Assembly (NCBI GenBank): GCA_964019135.1
Contig: OZ025253.1
Coordinates: forward strand, 41,404,548-41,468,547
Direction: 5' to 3'
DNA length: 64,000 nt
From: Arenicola marina
Taxonomy: Eukaryota > Annelida > Polychaeta > Arenicolidae
How positions within the stretch are numbered: the first letter of the stretch is position 1; every line of letters starts with the position of its first letter. The notes below the pieces were generated by a model. That model searched no databases, was not told the origin of the DNA, and saw only the letters and a list, made by a program, of their open reading frames with translations. Made by a program: the position numbers and the translations under genes. This document shows, piece after piece, positions 12,950 to 24,700 of this stretch.

Positions 12950-13048
12950 TGGTCGCGATGAGTGACCGGCCACTGGTCGCGATGAGTGACCGCCCGCTGG
13001 TCGCGATGGGTGACCGGCCGCTGGTCGCGAAAGGTCACCGGCCAGTGG
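12950..13048 (-). repeat. 24-bp satellite, small inverted array
   Basis: About four units of the same 24-bp satellite seen at 5,515-8,968, here in the opposite orientation (GGTCGCGATGAGTGACCGGCCACT). It is isolated in otherwise unique DNA, so it is either a relic or a seed of the family. Confidence 0.9.
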
Positions 13049-13049
13049 C

Positions 13050-14080
13050 GGATTCATGGGGGATATCGGTTCATGATCGGTAGTAGTGCGCGCTGATGAG
13101 GGGTGACAGTCGGAGGGGAGGGAGAGTGGGCAGCTGCGGATTCAGGCTTTTAACAAAGAGGGGTCTACTGCCGTTCGAAAATCATACGACAGGGAGCGGG
13201 GTAGTCAAGTAGCAAAAAAATGAGGGTTGGGTCCAAATCTAATATTGCGTGTAACATATCATCGTCAAGTACAAAAAGAGGGACATAGGGGGTGTAGGGG
13301 GGGGGGGTCTTTAATTGTCCTTGTCATTTGCTTGCTTTATGGCAGGAGAGGGAGGAAGACCCTGCCCTTCCGCCTTTTATTGGATATGCACAGCGAATAT
13401 AAGGCAACGAGAGAAGAGTTCAGCAACTTGCGGAATTACATTTTACCCCATTGGATGGTAGGCGATTTATTGTGCGGGCGATCTCGGATTTTGAAAATGT
13501 GGGTGTCACATAGCCACAGAATGGGGGCCAGATTCCACATATCGGTGTCCAGGTGAAGGCGAGGGGCGTGCCGGTGGCTTACCTTGCCTCTGCCTCTGTG
13601 TGGTGTCTGCGGTCTCCTCCCTCTATGACTGATGTGATGGTCCGTCTCCGTTTACTCTGTAAGGTAATGTAATCTCCGTCTGATGTATAACCGAAAAGAA
13701 TTCATTGCCATGCTGAAATTAATGTTGAAGAATTGTTCTCGAACATGTTTCACCAATCTCTCACAATAAAAAGGAGACTAAGAAACCAGTTCACAGACTA
13801 ACCCAATATTGGGTAATCCAGCCGCAGTATACTATTATAACAGTACCCGAGTGAGGAGAGGATATATTAGGGATACATGCACATATCCTACGTCAGATGA
13901 TATTAAGTCTACCATGCTGTTGTTCTATATACTAGAGATATGTGGATATCCCAATGGAATAGTTGAATTAATACGCTCGCATTTTTAGTGTCCGTATCCA
14001 TATTATTTAACATACAAGGCCGATATATTGAACTTCAATCAATAAATACGTACGGCAAGCCTTTTATCTTTAAATACTTA
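13050..14080. other. unassigned region
   Basis: Unique-looking sequence with a few G tracts. Open frames are short and without motif. No RNA gene seen. Confidence 0.4.
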
Positions 14081-14084
14081 TTTG

Positions 14085-14520
14085 GACACATCTCTAAACA
14101 ATTGCACACATGTCATATATATGTACATATCATCAATGTATTTCAACATATTAATATAATTGCACATATCATCAATGCATTTCGACATAGCTCTAACCAG
14201 TTGCACATACATATAAATATTTGCACATATCATTAATTTACTTATTGGTATGTGAAATAGGTGAATTAATACCTTCAAATAACGATAATTGCACATATAA
14301 CTAATTCAAATCCACATATCACTAAACATTTTACTGATCTCAATTCCACATATCTCTAATCATTTTACTGATCTCAATTCCACATATCATTAACTCAATT
14401 CCATATAGCATTAACTCAATTCCATGTATCCTTAACTCAGTTCCATATAGCATGAACCCAGATCCACTTGTCACTAATTAAATTCCACATATCTTAAATT
14501 TATTTCTACATATTATTAAA
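14085..14520. repeat. AT-rich degenerate tandem repeat
   Basis: Irregular units of about 21-23 bp built on AATTCCACATATCATTAACTC and related words. Divergence is high on the left and lower around 14,330-14,500. Confidence 0.65.
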
Positions 14521-14529
14521 CCCTCCGAC

Positions 14530-16320
14530 CTAACTAGCTCGCCCGAACACGCCTAGCGAGCCCTCGACCCTACGGAGCCCTCAGGCCTGGGCAACCCTCC
14601 CCCATGGCGACCCTCCGGCCAAGTCATCAATCCCTCATAGTGAACCTTCCGGCCAAAGTAGCCCTCCACCCAGGTGAGCCCTCTGGTCTGGGCAGTCCTC
14701 CCTAATAGTGACCCTCCGGCCAAGGCGGCCCATCCTCCATAGTGACCCTCCGGCCAAGGCGGCCCTCCTCCATAGTGACCCTCCGGCCAAGACGGCCCTT
14801 CTCCATAGTGACCCTCCGGCCAAGGCAGCCCTCCCACATGGCGACATGCCGGCTCAGGCAGCCTTTCCCCATAGTGAGCCCTCCGACCAAGGAAGCCCTT
14901 ACCTATAGTGACCGTTAGGCCAAGGCAGCCTTTCACCCAGGCGAGCCCTCCGGCCTGGGCAGCCATCCCCCATAGTGAGCCCTGCGGCCTGGGCAGCCAT
15001 CCCCCATAGTGACCCTCCGGCCAAGGCTACTCTTCCCCATAGCGAGCCCTCCGGCCAAGGCACCTCCCCCACCCCCTCCCGCTGCTATAGAGACCCTCAG
15101 GCCAAGGCCGCCCTCCACCCTGGCGAGCCTTTCGGCCTACGCAGCCCTCCAGGCAGCCCTCCCACACAGTGCGTCCTAACCCCAAGACAGCCTTCTCCCA
15201 TAATGAGCCCTACGGCCAATGCAGCTCTTGCCCATAGTGAGCCCTCCGGCCAAGGCAACGACCTCCCCCCCACACCCACCCCGATAGTGAGCTCTACGGC
15301 CAAGGCAGCCCTCCATCCTGGTAAGTCTTTTGGCATGCGCAGGCTTCCACCATCGTGAGCCCTCTGGCCAAGGCAGCTGTTCCCCATAATGAACCCTCCG
15401 GCCAAGGCAGCCCTCCCCAATAGTGAGCCCTCTGGCCAAGGCAGCTGTTCCCCATAATGAACCCTCCGGCCAAGGCAGCCCTCCCCAATAGTGAGCCCTC
15501 CGGCCAAGGCAACGCCCTCCCCCCCCCCCCCCCACCCACCCCAATAGTGAGCCCTCCGGCCAAGGCAGCCCTTGCCCATAGTGAGCCCTACGTCCAAGGC
15601 AGCTCTTCCCCATAGTGAGCCCTACGGCCAAGGCAGCCCTCCACTCTGGCGAGCCTTTCGGCCTACGCAGCCCTCCACCATAGTGAGCCCTCCGGCCAAG
15701 GCACCCCCCCCCCCCCCCTCGCTATAGTGACCTTCAGGCCAAGGCAGCCCTTTCAATAGTGACCCTTCGGTCAAGGCAGCCCTCCACCCTGGCAAGCCTT
15801 TTGGCCTGCGCAGCCCTCCCCCATAGTGAGCCCTCCGGCCAAGACAGCCCTTCCCTATATTGACTCATAGGCCAAGGCAGCCCTCCACCAAGGCGAGCCC
15901 TCCGGCTTTAGCAGCCGTCCCCCATGGGGCCCCTCCGGCAAAGTCAGCCCTCCCTTATAGTGAATCCTCCGGCCAAGGTAGGCCTCCACCAAGGCGAGCC
16001 CTCTGGTCTGGGCAGCGATCCCTCATAGTGACACTCCGGCCAAGGCAGCCCTCCCACACAGTGCGTCCTAAGGCCAAGACAGTCCTCTCCCATTTAGAAC
16101 CCTCCGGCCAAGGCAGCCCCCCCCCCCTCGCCGATAATGATCCCTCCGGCCAAGGCAGCTCTTCCCCATAGTGAGCCCTCCGGCCAAGTCAGCCGTTCGC
16201 CATTGTGACCCTCTGGCCAAGGCAGCCCCCCCGCCCCCCCCCCCCGATAGTGAGCCCTCCGGCCAAGACAACCTCCCTCTCCCCGCTATAGTGACCCTAA
16301 GGCCAAGGCACACCATGCGC
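14530..16320. repeat. 33-34-bp C-rich satellite
   Basis: Tandem units of the form CCCTCCGGCCAAGGCAGC followed by CCTCCCCCATAGTGAG. The plus strand is C-rich. Poly-C stretches sit at several unit boundaries (near 15,070, 15,520, 15,700, 16,115 and 16,230). Adjacent near-identical pairs, such as 15,360-15,430 and 15,430-15,500, point to recent local expansion. Frames on both strands are artefacts. Confidence 0.9.
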
Positions 16321-16419
16321 CAACAGGAACCGAAGTGGAACTAAATAGCGCATTCAAATGTAAATTTGGGCTAAATAGAGCCGCTAACGAGCAATTTTTG
16401 GCTGAATGAGCCCTTCGAC

Positions 16420-18330
16420 AATTACAGGTCCCTAGCCCGGCCCCCTACCACAGCCCCCTAGCCCAGACCCCTGACCAGCTCCCTAGCCCAGACCCCCACC
16501 ACAGGTCCCTAGCCCAGACCCCTGACCAGCTCCCTAGCCCAGACCCCCACCACAGGTCCCTAGCCCAGACCCCCACCACAGATCCCCAGCCCAGACCCAT
16601 ACCAGAGGTCCTTAGCACGGCCCCATAGCCCAGACCCCTACCACAGGTATCTAGCCCGGCTCCCTACCACAGTCTTCCTAGCCCGGGCCCCTACTGCAGG
16701 CCCCTACCACAGGGCCCTACCACAGGCCTCTAGCCCGGTCCCCTACCACAGGCCCCTGCCACAGGTTCGTAGCCCGGCCCCCTACCACAGGCCCCTACCA
16801 CAGGCCTCTAGCCCGGTCCCCTACCACAGGCCCCTGCCACAGGTTCCTAGCCCGGCCCCCTACCACAGGCCGCCCCTACCACAGGCCTCTAGCCCGGTCC
16901 CCTACCACAGGCCCCTACCACAGGCCTCTAGCCCGGCTCCCTACCACAGGTCCCTAGCCCGGCCCCTTACCACAGGCCCCTACCACAGGCCCCTACCACA
17001 GGCCCCTACCACAGGCCCCTACCACAGGTCCCGAGCCCGGCCCCCTACCACAGGCCCCTACCACAGGTCCCTAGCCCGGCCCCCTAACACAGGGCCCTAC
17101 CACAGGCCTCTAGCCCGGCCCACTACCACAGGCCCCTACCACAGGTCCCTAGCCCGGCCCCCTACCACAGGCCCCTACCACAGGTCCCTAGCCCGGCCCC
17201 CTACCACAGGCCCCTACCACAGGCCTCTAGCCCGGTCCCCTACCACAGGCCCCTACCACAGGCCTCTAGCCCGGCTCCCTACCACAGGTCCCTAGCCCGG
17301 CCCCTTACCACAGGCCCCTACCACAGGCCCCTACCACAGGCCCCTACCACAGGTCCCGAGCCCGGCCCCCTACCACAGGCCCCTACCACAGGTCCCTAGC
17401 CCGGCCCCCTAACACAGGGCCCTACCACAGGCCTCTAGCCCGGCCCACTACCACAGGCCCCTACCACAGGTCCCTAGCCCGGCCCCCTACCACAGGCCCC
17501 TACCACAGGTCCCTAGCCCGGCCCCCTAGCACAGACCCCTACCACAGGTCCCTTGCCCGGCCCCCTAGCCCAGACCCACACTACAGGCCCCTAGCCCGGC
17601 CCCCTAGCCCAGACCCCCACCACAGGCCCCTAGCACAGCCCTCTAGCCCAGACCCCTACCACAGGCCCCTTGCCCGGCCCTCTAGCTCAGACCCCTACCA
17701 CAGGCCCCTAGCACGACCCTCTAGCCCACACCTCCATCACAAGCCCGTAGCGCGGCCCCCTAGCCCAGACCCCTACCACAGGCCCCTTGCCCGGTCACCT
17801 AGCCCAGACCCCTACCACAGGTCTTTAGCCCGGCCCCCTAGCCCAGACCCCTACCACAGCCCCTAGCCCAGACCCCTACCACAGCCCCTAGCCCAGACCC
17901 CTGGCCCAGACCCCTAGCCCAGACCCCTACCACAGGTCCCTAGCCCGGCCCCCTGGCCCGACTCCTAGCCCCGACCCCTAGCCCAGCCCCCTACTACAGG
18001 CCCAGACCTCATCCATAGTGCTAGCCCATGCCGCTAGCACTGGGCACCAGCCCAGGCCCCTAACCCAGGCCGCTGGCTCAGGCTGTTAGCCTTGGATCCT
18101 AGTTCACACCTAGCCAAGGCACCAAGCCAAGGCCCCTAGCCTACACCCCTAGCCCAGGCCAGGGCCACTAGCTCAAGCCACTAGCTGAGAACCCTGACCC
18201 AGCCCCAATCTCAGGCCGTTAGTCGAGGCTCCTAGCCCAGGGTCCTAGCCCTGGTCCCTAACCTAGGCCTAGCCGAAGCTGCTACCTCAAGCCGCTAGCT
18301 CAGACACATGGCTCCAGGCCCCAGCCCAGT
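16420..18330. repeat. 26-bp / 13-bp C-rich satellite with higher-order repeat
   Basis: Units are TCCCTAGCCCGG then CCCCCTACCACAGG (26 bp), with a 13-bp CCCCTACCACAGG subunit that is repeated on its own in places. A block beginning GGCCTCTAGCCCGGTCC at 16,883 recurs at 17,222, giving a higher-order period near 339 bp. Units decay toward 18,330. Confidence 0.9.
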
Positions 18331-18334
18331 ATTG

Positions 18335-21300
18335 TCATGAGGGGGGGTAGGCATAGGGTGGCCGAGGGGGGTATTGTCATGGGGGAGGGGGCATGGGACT
18401 GACCGAAGGAGTATTGTCATGGGGGGAGGGGGCATGGGGCTGACCGAAGGAGTATTGTCATGGGGGGAGGGGGCATGGAGCTGACCGAAGGAGTATTGTC
18501 ATGGGGGGCAGGGGGCATAGGGCTGACCGAAGGAGTATTGTCATGGGGGGAGGGGGTGTGGGGCTGACCGAGGGAGTATTGTCATGGGGGGAGGGGGCAT
18601 GGGGCTCACCGAAGGAGTATTGTCATGGGCAGAGGGGGCATGGGGCTGACCGAAGGAGTATTGTCATGGGCAGAGGGGGCGTGGGGCTGACTGAAGGAGT
18701 ATTGTCATGGGGTGGGGATGGGGCATGGGGCTGACTGAAGGAGTATTGTCATGGGCAGAGGGGGCATGGGGCTGACCGAAGGAGTATTGTCATGGGGTGG
18801 GGATGGGGCATGGGGCTGACTGAAGGAGTATTGTCATGGGCAGAGGGGGCATGGGGCTGACCGAAGGAGTATTGTCATGGGGTGGGGATGGGGCATGGGG
18901 CTGACTGAAGGAGTATTGTCATGGGCAGAGGGGGCATGGGGCTGACCGAAGGAGTATTGTCATGGGGGGAGGGGGTGTGGGGCTGACCGAGGGAGTATTG
19001 TCATGGGGGGAGGGGGCATGGGGCTCACCGAAGGAGTATTGTCATGGGCAGAGGGGGCATGGGGCTGACCGAAGGAGTATTGTCATGGGCAGAGGGGGCG
19101 TGGGGCTGACTGAAGGAGTATTGTCATGGGCAGAGGGGGCATGGGGCTGACCGAAGGAGTATTGTCATGGGGTGGGGATGGGGCATGGGGCTGACCGAAG
19201 GATTATTGTCATGGGGTGGGGAGGGGGCATGGGGCTGACCGAAGGAGTATTGTCATGGGCAGAGGGGGCATGGGGCTGACCGAAGGAGTATTGTCATGGG
19301 GGGAGGGGGTGTGGGGCTGATCCAGGGAGTATTGTCATGGGGGGAGGGGGCATGGGGCTGATCCAGGGAGTATTGTCATGGGGGGGAGGGGGCATGAGGC
19401 TGACCGAGGGAGCATTGTCATGGGGGAGGGGGCATGGGGCTGACCGAAGGAGTATTGTCATGGGGTGGGGAGGGGGCATGGGGCTGACCGAAGGAGTATT
19501 GTCATGGGCAGATGGGGCATGGGGCTGACCGAGGGAGTATTGTCATGGGGGGAGGGGGCATGGGGCTCACCGAAGGAGTATTGTCATGGGCAGAGGGGGC
19601 ATGGGGCTGACCGAAGGAGTATTGTCATGGGCAGAGGGGGCGTGGGGCTGACTGAAGGAGTATTGTCATGGGGTGGGGATGGGGCATGGGGCTGACTGAA
19701 GGAGTATTGTCATGGGCAGAGGGGGCATGGGGCTGACCGAAGGAGTATTGTCATGGGGTGGGGATGGGGCATGGGGCTGACTGAAGGAGTATTGTCATGG
19801 GCAGAGGGGGCATGGGGCTGACCGAAGGAGTATTGTCATGGGGTGGGGATGGGGCATGGGGCTGACTGAAGGAGTATTGTCATGGGCAGAGGGGGCATGG
19901 GGCTGACCGAAGGAGTATTGTCATGGGGGGAGGGGGTGTGGGGCTGACCGAGGGAGTATTGTCCCTGGGGGGAGGGGGCATGGGGCTCACCGAAGGAGTA
20001 TTGTCATGGGCAGAGGGGGCATGGGGCTGACCGAAGGAGTATTGTCATGGGCAGAGGGGGCGTGGGGCTGACTGAAGGAGTATTGTCATGGGCAGAGGGG
20101 GCATGGGGCTGACCGAAGGAGTATTGTCATGGGGTGGGGATGGGGCATGGGGCTGACCGAAGGATTATTGTCATGGGGTGGGGAGGGGGCATGGGGCTGA
20201 CCGAAGGAGTATTGTCATGGGCAGAGGGGGCATGGGGCTGACCGAAGGAGTATTGTCATGGGGGGAGGGGGTGTGGGGCTGATCCAGGGAGTATTGTCAT
20301 GGGGGGAGGGGGCATGGGGCTGATCCAGGGAGTATTGTCATGGGGGGGAGGGGGCATGAGGCTGACCGAGGGAGCATTGTCATGGGGGAGGGGGCATGGG
20401 GCTGACCGAAGGAGTATTGTCATGGGGTGGGGAGGGGGCATGGGGCTGACCGAAGGAGTATTGTCATGGGCAGAGGGGGCATGGGGCTGACCGAAGGAGT
20501 ATTGTCATGGGCAGAGGGGGCGTGGGGCTGACCGAAGGAGTATTGTCATGGGCAGAGGGGGCATGGGGCTGGCCGAAGGAGTATTGTCATGGGCAGAGGG
20601 GGCATGGGGCTGATCCAGGGAGTATTGTCATGGGGGGAGGGGGCATGGGGCTGACCGAAGGAGTATTGTCATGGGGTGGGGAGGGGGCATGGGGCTGACC
20701 GAAGGATTATTGTCATGGGCAGAGGGGGCATGGGGCTGACCGAAGGAGAATTGTCATGGGCAGAGGGGGCATGGGGCTGACCGAAGGAGTATTGTCATGG
20801 GGGGAGGGGGCATGGGGCTGACCGAAGGAGTATTGTCATGGGGGGAGGGGGCGTGGGGCTGATCCAGGGAGTATTGTCATGAGGGGAGGGGGCATGGGGC
20901 TGACTGAAGGAGTATTGTCATGGGGGGAGGGGGCATGGGGCTGACCGAAGGAGTATTGTCATGGGGGGAGGGGGCGTGGGGCTGATCCAGTGAGTATTGT
21001 CATGAGGGGAGGGGGCATGGGGCTGACTGAAGGAGTATTGTCATGGGGGGAGGGGGCGTGGGGCTAATCCAGGGAGTATTGTCATGAGGGGAGGGGGCAT
21101 GGGGCTGACTGAAGGAGTATTGTCATGGGGGGAGGGGGCATGGGGCTGACCGAAGGAGTATTGTCATGGGGGGAGGGGGCGTGGGGCTGATCCAGGGAGT
21201 ATTGTCATGAGGGGAGGGGGCATGGGGCTGACTGAAGGAGTATTGTCATGGGGGGAGGGGGCGTGGGGCTGATCCAGGGAGTATTGTCATGAGGGGAGGG

Positions 21301-23640
21301 GGCATGGGGCTGACTGAAGGAGTATTGTCATGGGGGGAGGGGGCGTGGGGCTGACTGAAGGAGTATTGTCATGGGGGGAGGGGACATGGGGCTGACTGAA
21401 GGAGTATTGTCATGGGGTGGGGAGGGGGCATGGGGCTGACCGAAGGAGTATTGTCATGGGGTGGGGAGGGGGCATGGGGCTGACCGAAGGAGTATTGTCA
21501 TTGGGGGAGGGGTCGTGGGGCTGACCGAAGGAGTATTGTCATGGGGGGAGGGGGCGTGGGGCTGACCGAAGGAGTATTGTCATGGGCAGAGGGGGCATAG
21601 GGGTGACCGAAGGAGTATTGTCATGGGGGGAGGGGGCATGGGGCTGACCGAAGGAGTATTGTCATGGGGGGAGGGGGCGTGGGGCTGACTGAAGGAGTAT
21701 TGTCATGGGGTGGGGAGGGGTCATGGGGCTGACCGAAGGAGTATTGTCATGGGGTGGGGAGGGGGCATGGGGCTGACCGAAGGAGTATTGTCATGGGCAG
21801 AGGGGGCATGGGGGTGACTGAAGGAGTATTGTCATGGGGTGGGGAGGGGTCATGGGGCTGACCGAAGGAGTATTGTCATGGGGTGGGGAGGGGGCATGGC
21901 GCTGACCGAAGGAGTATTGTCATGGGCAGAGGGGTCATGGGGCTGGCCGAAGGAGTATTGTCATGGAGGGAAGGGGTGTGGGGCTGACCGAAGGAGTATT
22001 GTCATGGGGGGAGGGGGCATGGGGCTGACTGAAGGAGTATTGTCATGAGGGGAGGGGGCATGGGGCTGACTGAAGGAGTATTGTCATGGGGGGAGGGGGC
22101 ATGGGGCTGACCGAAGGAGTATTGTCATGGGGAGAGAGGGCGTGGGGCTGACTGAAGGAGTATTGTCATGGGGAGAGAGGGCGTGGGGCTGACTGAAGGA
22201 GTATTGTCATGGGGAGAGAGGGCGTGGGGCTGACTGAAGGAGTATTGTCATGGGGTGGGGGGGGGGGCATGGGGCTGACCGAAGGAGTATTGTCATGGGG
22301 TGGGGAGGGGGCATGGTGCTGACCGAAGGAGTATTGTCATGGGGGGAGGGGGCGTGGGGCTGACTGAAGGAGTATTGTCATGGGGTGGGGAGGGGGCATG
22401 GGGCTGACCGAAGGAGTATTGTCATGGGGTGGGGAGGGGGCATGGGGCTGACCGAAGGAGTATTGTCATGGGGGGAGGGGGCGTGGGGCTGACCGAAGGA
22501 GTATTGTCATGGGCAGAGGGGGCATGGGGCTGACCGAAGGAGTATTGTCATGGGGGGAGGGGGCATGGGGCTGACTGAAGGAGTATTGTCATGGGGTGGG
22601 GAGGGGGCATGGGGCTGACTGAAGGAGTATTGTCATGGGGTGGGGAGGGGTCATGGGGCTGACCGAAGGAGTATTGTCATGGGCAAAGGGGGCATGGGGC
22701 TGACCGAAAGAGTATTGTCATGGGGGGAGGGGGCGTGGGGCTGACCGAAGGAGTATTGTCATGGGGTGGGGAGGGGTCATGGGGCTGACCGAAGGAGTAT
22801 TGTCATGGGCAGAGGGGGCATGGGGCTGACCGAAGGAGTATTGTCATGGTGGGAGGGGGCATGGGGCTGACCGAAGGAGTATTGTCATGGGGTGGGGAGG
22901 GGGCATGGGGCTCACCGAAGGAGTATTGTCATGGGCAGAGGGGGCATGGGGCTGACCGAAGGAGAATTGTCATGGGCAGAGGGGGCATGGGGCTGACCGA
23001 AGGAGTATTGTCATGGGGGGAGGGGGCATGGGGCTGACCGAAGGAGTATTGTCATGGGGGGAGGGGGCGTGGGGCTGATCCAGGGAGTATTGTCATGAGG
23101 GGAGGGGGCATGGGGCTGACTGAAGGAGTATTGTCATGGGGGGAGGGGGCATGGGGCTGACCGAAGGAGTATTGTCAAGGGGGGAGGGGGCGTGGGGCTG
23201 ATCCAGGGAGTATTGTCATGAGGGGAGGGGGCATGGGGCTGACTGAAGGAGTATTGTCATGGGGGGAGGGGGCGTGGGGCTGACCGAAGGAGTATTGTCA
23301 TGGGGTGGGGAGGGGTCATGGGGCTGACCGAAGGAGTATTGTCATGGGGGGAGGGGGCATGGGGCTGACCGAAGGAGTATTGTCATGGGGGGAGGGGGCA
23401 TGGTGCTGACCGAAGGAGTATTGTCATGGGCAGAGGGGGCATGGGGCTGACTGAAGGAGTATTGTCATGGGGGGAGGGGGCATGGGGCTGACCGAGGAGT
23501 ATTGTCATGGGGGGAGGGGGCGTGGGGCTGACCGAAGGAGTATTGTCATGGGCAGAGGGGGCATGGGGCTGACCGAAGGAGTATTGTCATGGGGGGAGGG
23601 GGTGTGGGGTTGATCCAGGGAGTATTGTCATGGGGGGAGG
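18335..23640. repeat. 41-bp G-rich satellite
   Basis: About 130 units by length of GAGTATTGTCATGGGGGGAG then GGGGCATGGGGCTGACCGAAG. Three main variants differ in the G tract: GGGGGGAGG, GGGCAGAGG and GGGGTGGGGAGG. The plus strand is strongly G-rich, the reverse of the preceding two blocks. Every unit holds several G runs and could form G-quadruplexes. Open frames (for example those reading LTEGVLSWG) are artefacts. Confidence 0.95.
18560..20482. repeat. 962-bp higher-order repeat inside the 41-bp satellite
   Basis: The ordered series of unit variants in 18,560-19,520 recurs in 19,521-20,482 at an offset of 961-962 bp with very few changes. One example is TTGTCCCTGG near 19,960 replacing TTGTCATGG. 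This shows recent duplication of a block of about 23-24 units. Confidence 0.8.
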
Positions 23641-23818
23641 TTCACGGTTATTTAGTATTAAAATCTCCATTTCAGGATTAATGAAAATCCTTGATTGCGG
23701 CAGTCGGCTAATACCCTTTCCCAGTTCACGAAGAATTACTTTACTCATTCCCAGTTCATGCTGAAATGAAGAGCCCAATCCCGAGGAAAGCAAATACCCC
23801 TTGCCCCCCCCCCCCCTC
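23641..23818. other. non-satellite insert in the satellite edge
   Basis: About 178 bp of non-repeat sequence starting TTCACGGTTATTTAG, between the main 41-bp array and a satellite scrap (GAGCATTGTCAAGAGGGG at 23,824). No inverted ends found; origin unknown. Confidence 0.4.
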
Positions 23819-23860
23819 CCCCCGAGCATTGTCAAGAGGGGGGGGGGGCTATGGCCTTAC

Positions 23861-24210
23861 TGGGCGCATTTCCTTGGGCCGGGTTTGGTATCCCGCCCGG
23901 GACCCGCAAGACGTGGCAGGGAACTTCCGGGTGGGCCGATAGAGATATGCCTATTCCAATGAAATGTAAACACAGTTCATATCCGGTGCACGTAGGGGCG
24001 CTGGAACCAACCTACTCGCATCACCTTTCAATCAGCCGCCATCTTCTTCCGAATGTCCCGTACTGTTTTGAACGGGGCACATCGGCATACCGAATGGATG
24101 CGCGCGCACCCATGCCCGGGTGAAAGAAGTGTCGGGCGGTGAACCGATGCGTAATGTGCGTATTCGGTCCACCGCAGGGATACACCCGGGTTACCAAAGA
24201 AATGCGCCCA
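23861..24210. mobile_element. 350-bp MITE inserted in the 41-bp satellite
   Basis: The left end reads TGGGCGCATTTCCTTGG then CCGGGTTTGGTATCCC. The right end, read on the minus strand, is TGGGCGCATTTCTTTGG then ACCCGGGTGTATCCC. The imperfect inverted repeats are about 35 bp long. Satellite sequence (GGGGGGGCTATGGCCTTAC) stops at the left end and resumes at the right (TTGAGGGAGTAG), so the element landed inside a unit near the GACCGAGGGAG word. It has no open frame of note, so it is non-autonomous. The target duplication cannot be read with certainty. Confidence 0.6.
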
Positions 24211-24217
24211 TTGAGGG

Positions 24218-24385
24218 AGTAGTTTTATGGGAGGAGAGGGCGTGGGGCTGACCGAGGGAGTATTGGGAGGGGGGGGGGCATGGGGCTGACCAAGGGAGTA
24301 TTGGGGGGGGGGGGGCGTGGGGCTGACCAAGGGAGTATTGTCAAGGGGGGGGGGGTGGGGCTGACCAAGGGAGTATTGTCAAGAA
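24218..24385. repeat. terminal remnant of the 41-bp satellite
   Basis: Four or so decayed units (GGGGCTGACCGAGGGAGTATTG and variants) to the right of the MITE, showing the original array extended to about 24,385. Confidence 0.85.
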
Positions 24386-24700
24386 ACTAGGTAGGACAGC
24401 GTATTTTCTTGCCACCTCTTAACCCATGAGGCTTTGACGGCTTTATCTCTAATTGTTACATTTATAATGCTCATACCGCCGTGGTTTCTGTCGTTTTACA
24501 TCACGGATCTCTTTATACCTTCTGGGTTGCCACTCCATGTGAATCTGAATATATCCTTTCGCAATGCGTTGTAAAAATTGTCGTCGTTCGTCGATAAAAC
24601 TGACATGACAAAGGTAAGGATAATGACGGTCCAAAGATAGTTCGATGTTACTAATGTCGTTCCATAGCAAGTTCCGAGTGATAAAAATTGTACGCGGCGG
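24386..24700 (-). mobile_element. LINE 3-prime ORF fragment (L1/Tx1-like)
   Basis: The minus-strand translation gives NALRKDIFRFTWSGNPEGIK, then after a stop, NDRNHGGMSIINVTIRDKAV and KASWVKRWQENTLSYL. This matches the region just C-terminal to the reverse transcriptase in L1/Tx1-type non-LTR elements. Upstream the frame breaks at least once, and only about 300 bp remain. It may belong to the same family as the minus-strand LINE at 34.3-36.8 kb, but the two cover different parts. Dead fragment. Confidence 0.6.

Noticed and set aside
18501-24390. Repeated small frames reading LTEGVLSWG or SPKEYCHG
   Set aside because: Artefacts of the 41-bp unit; the frame changes from unit to unit because 41 is not a multiple of 3.
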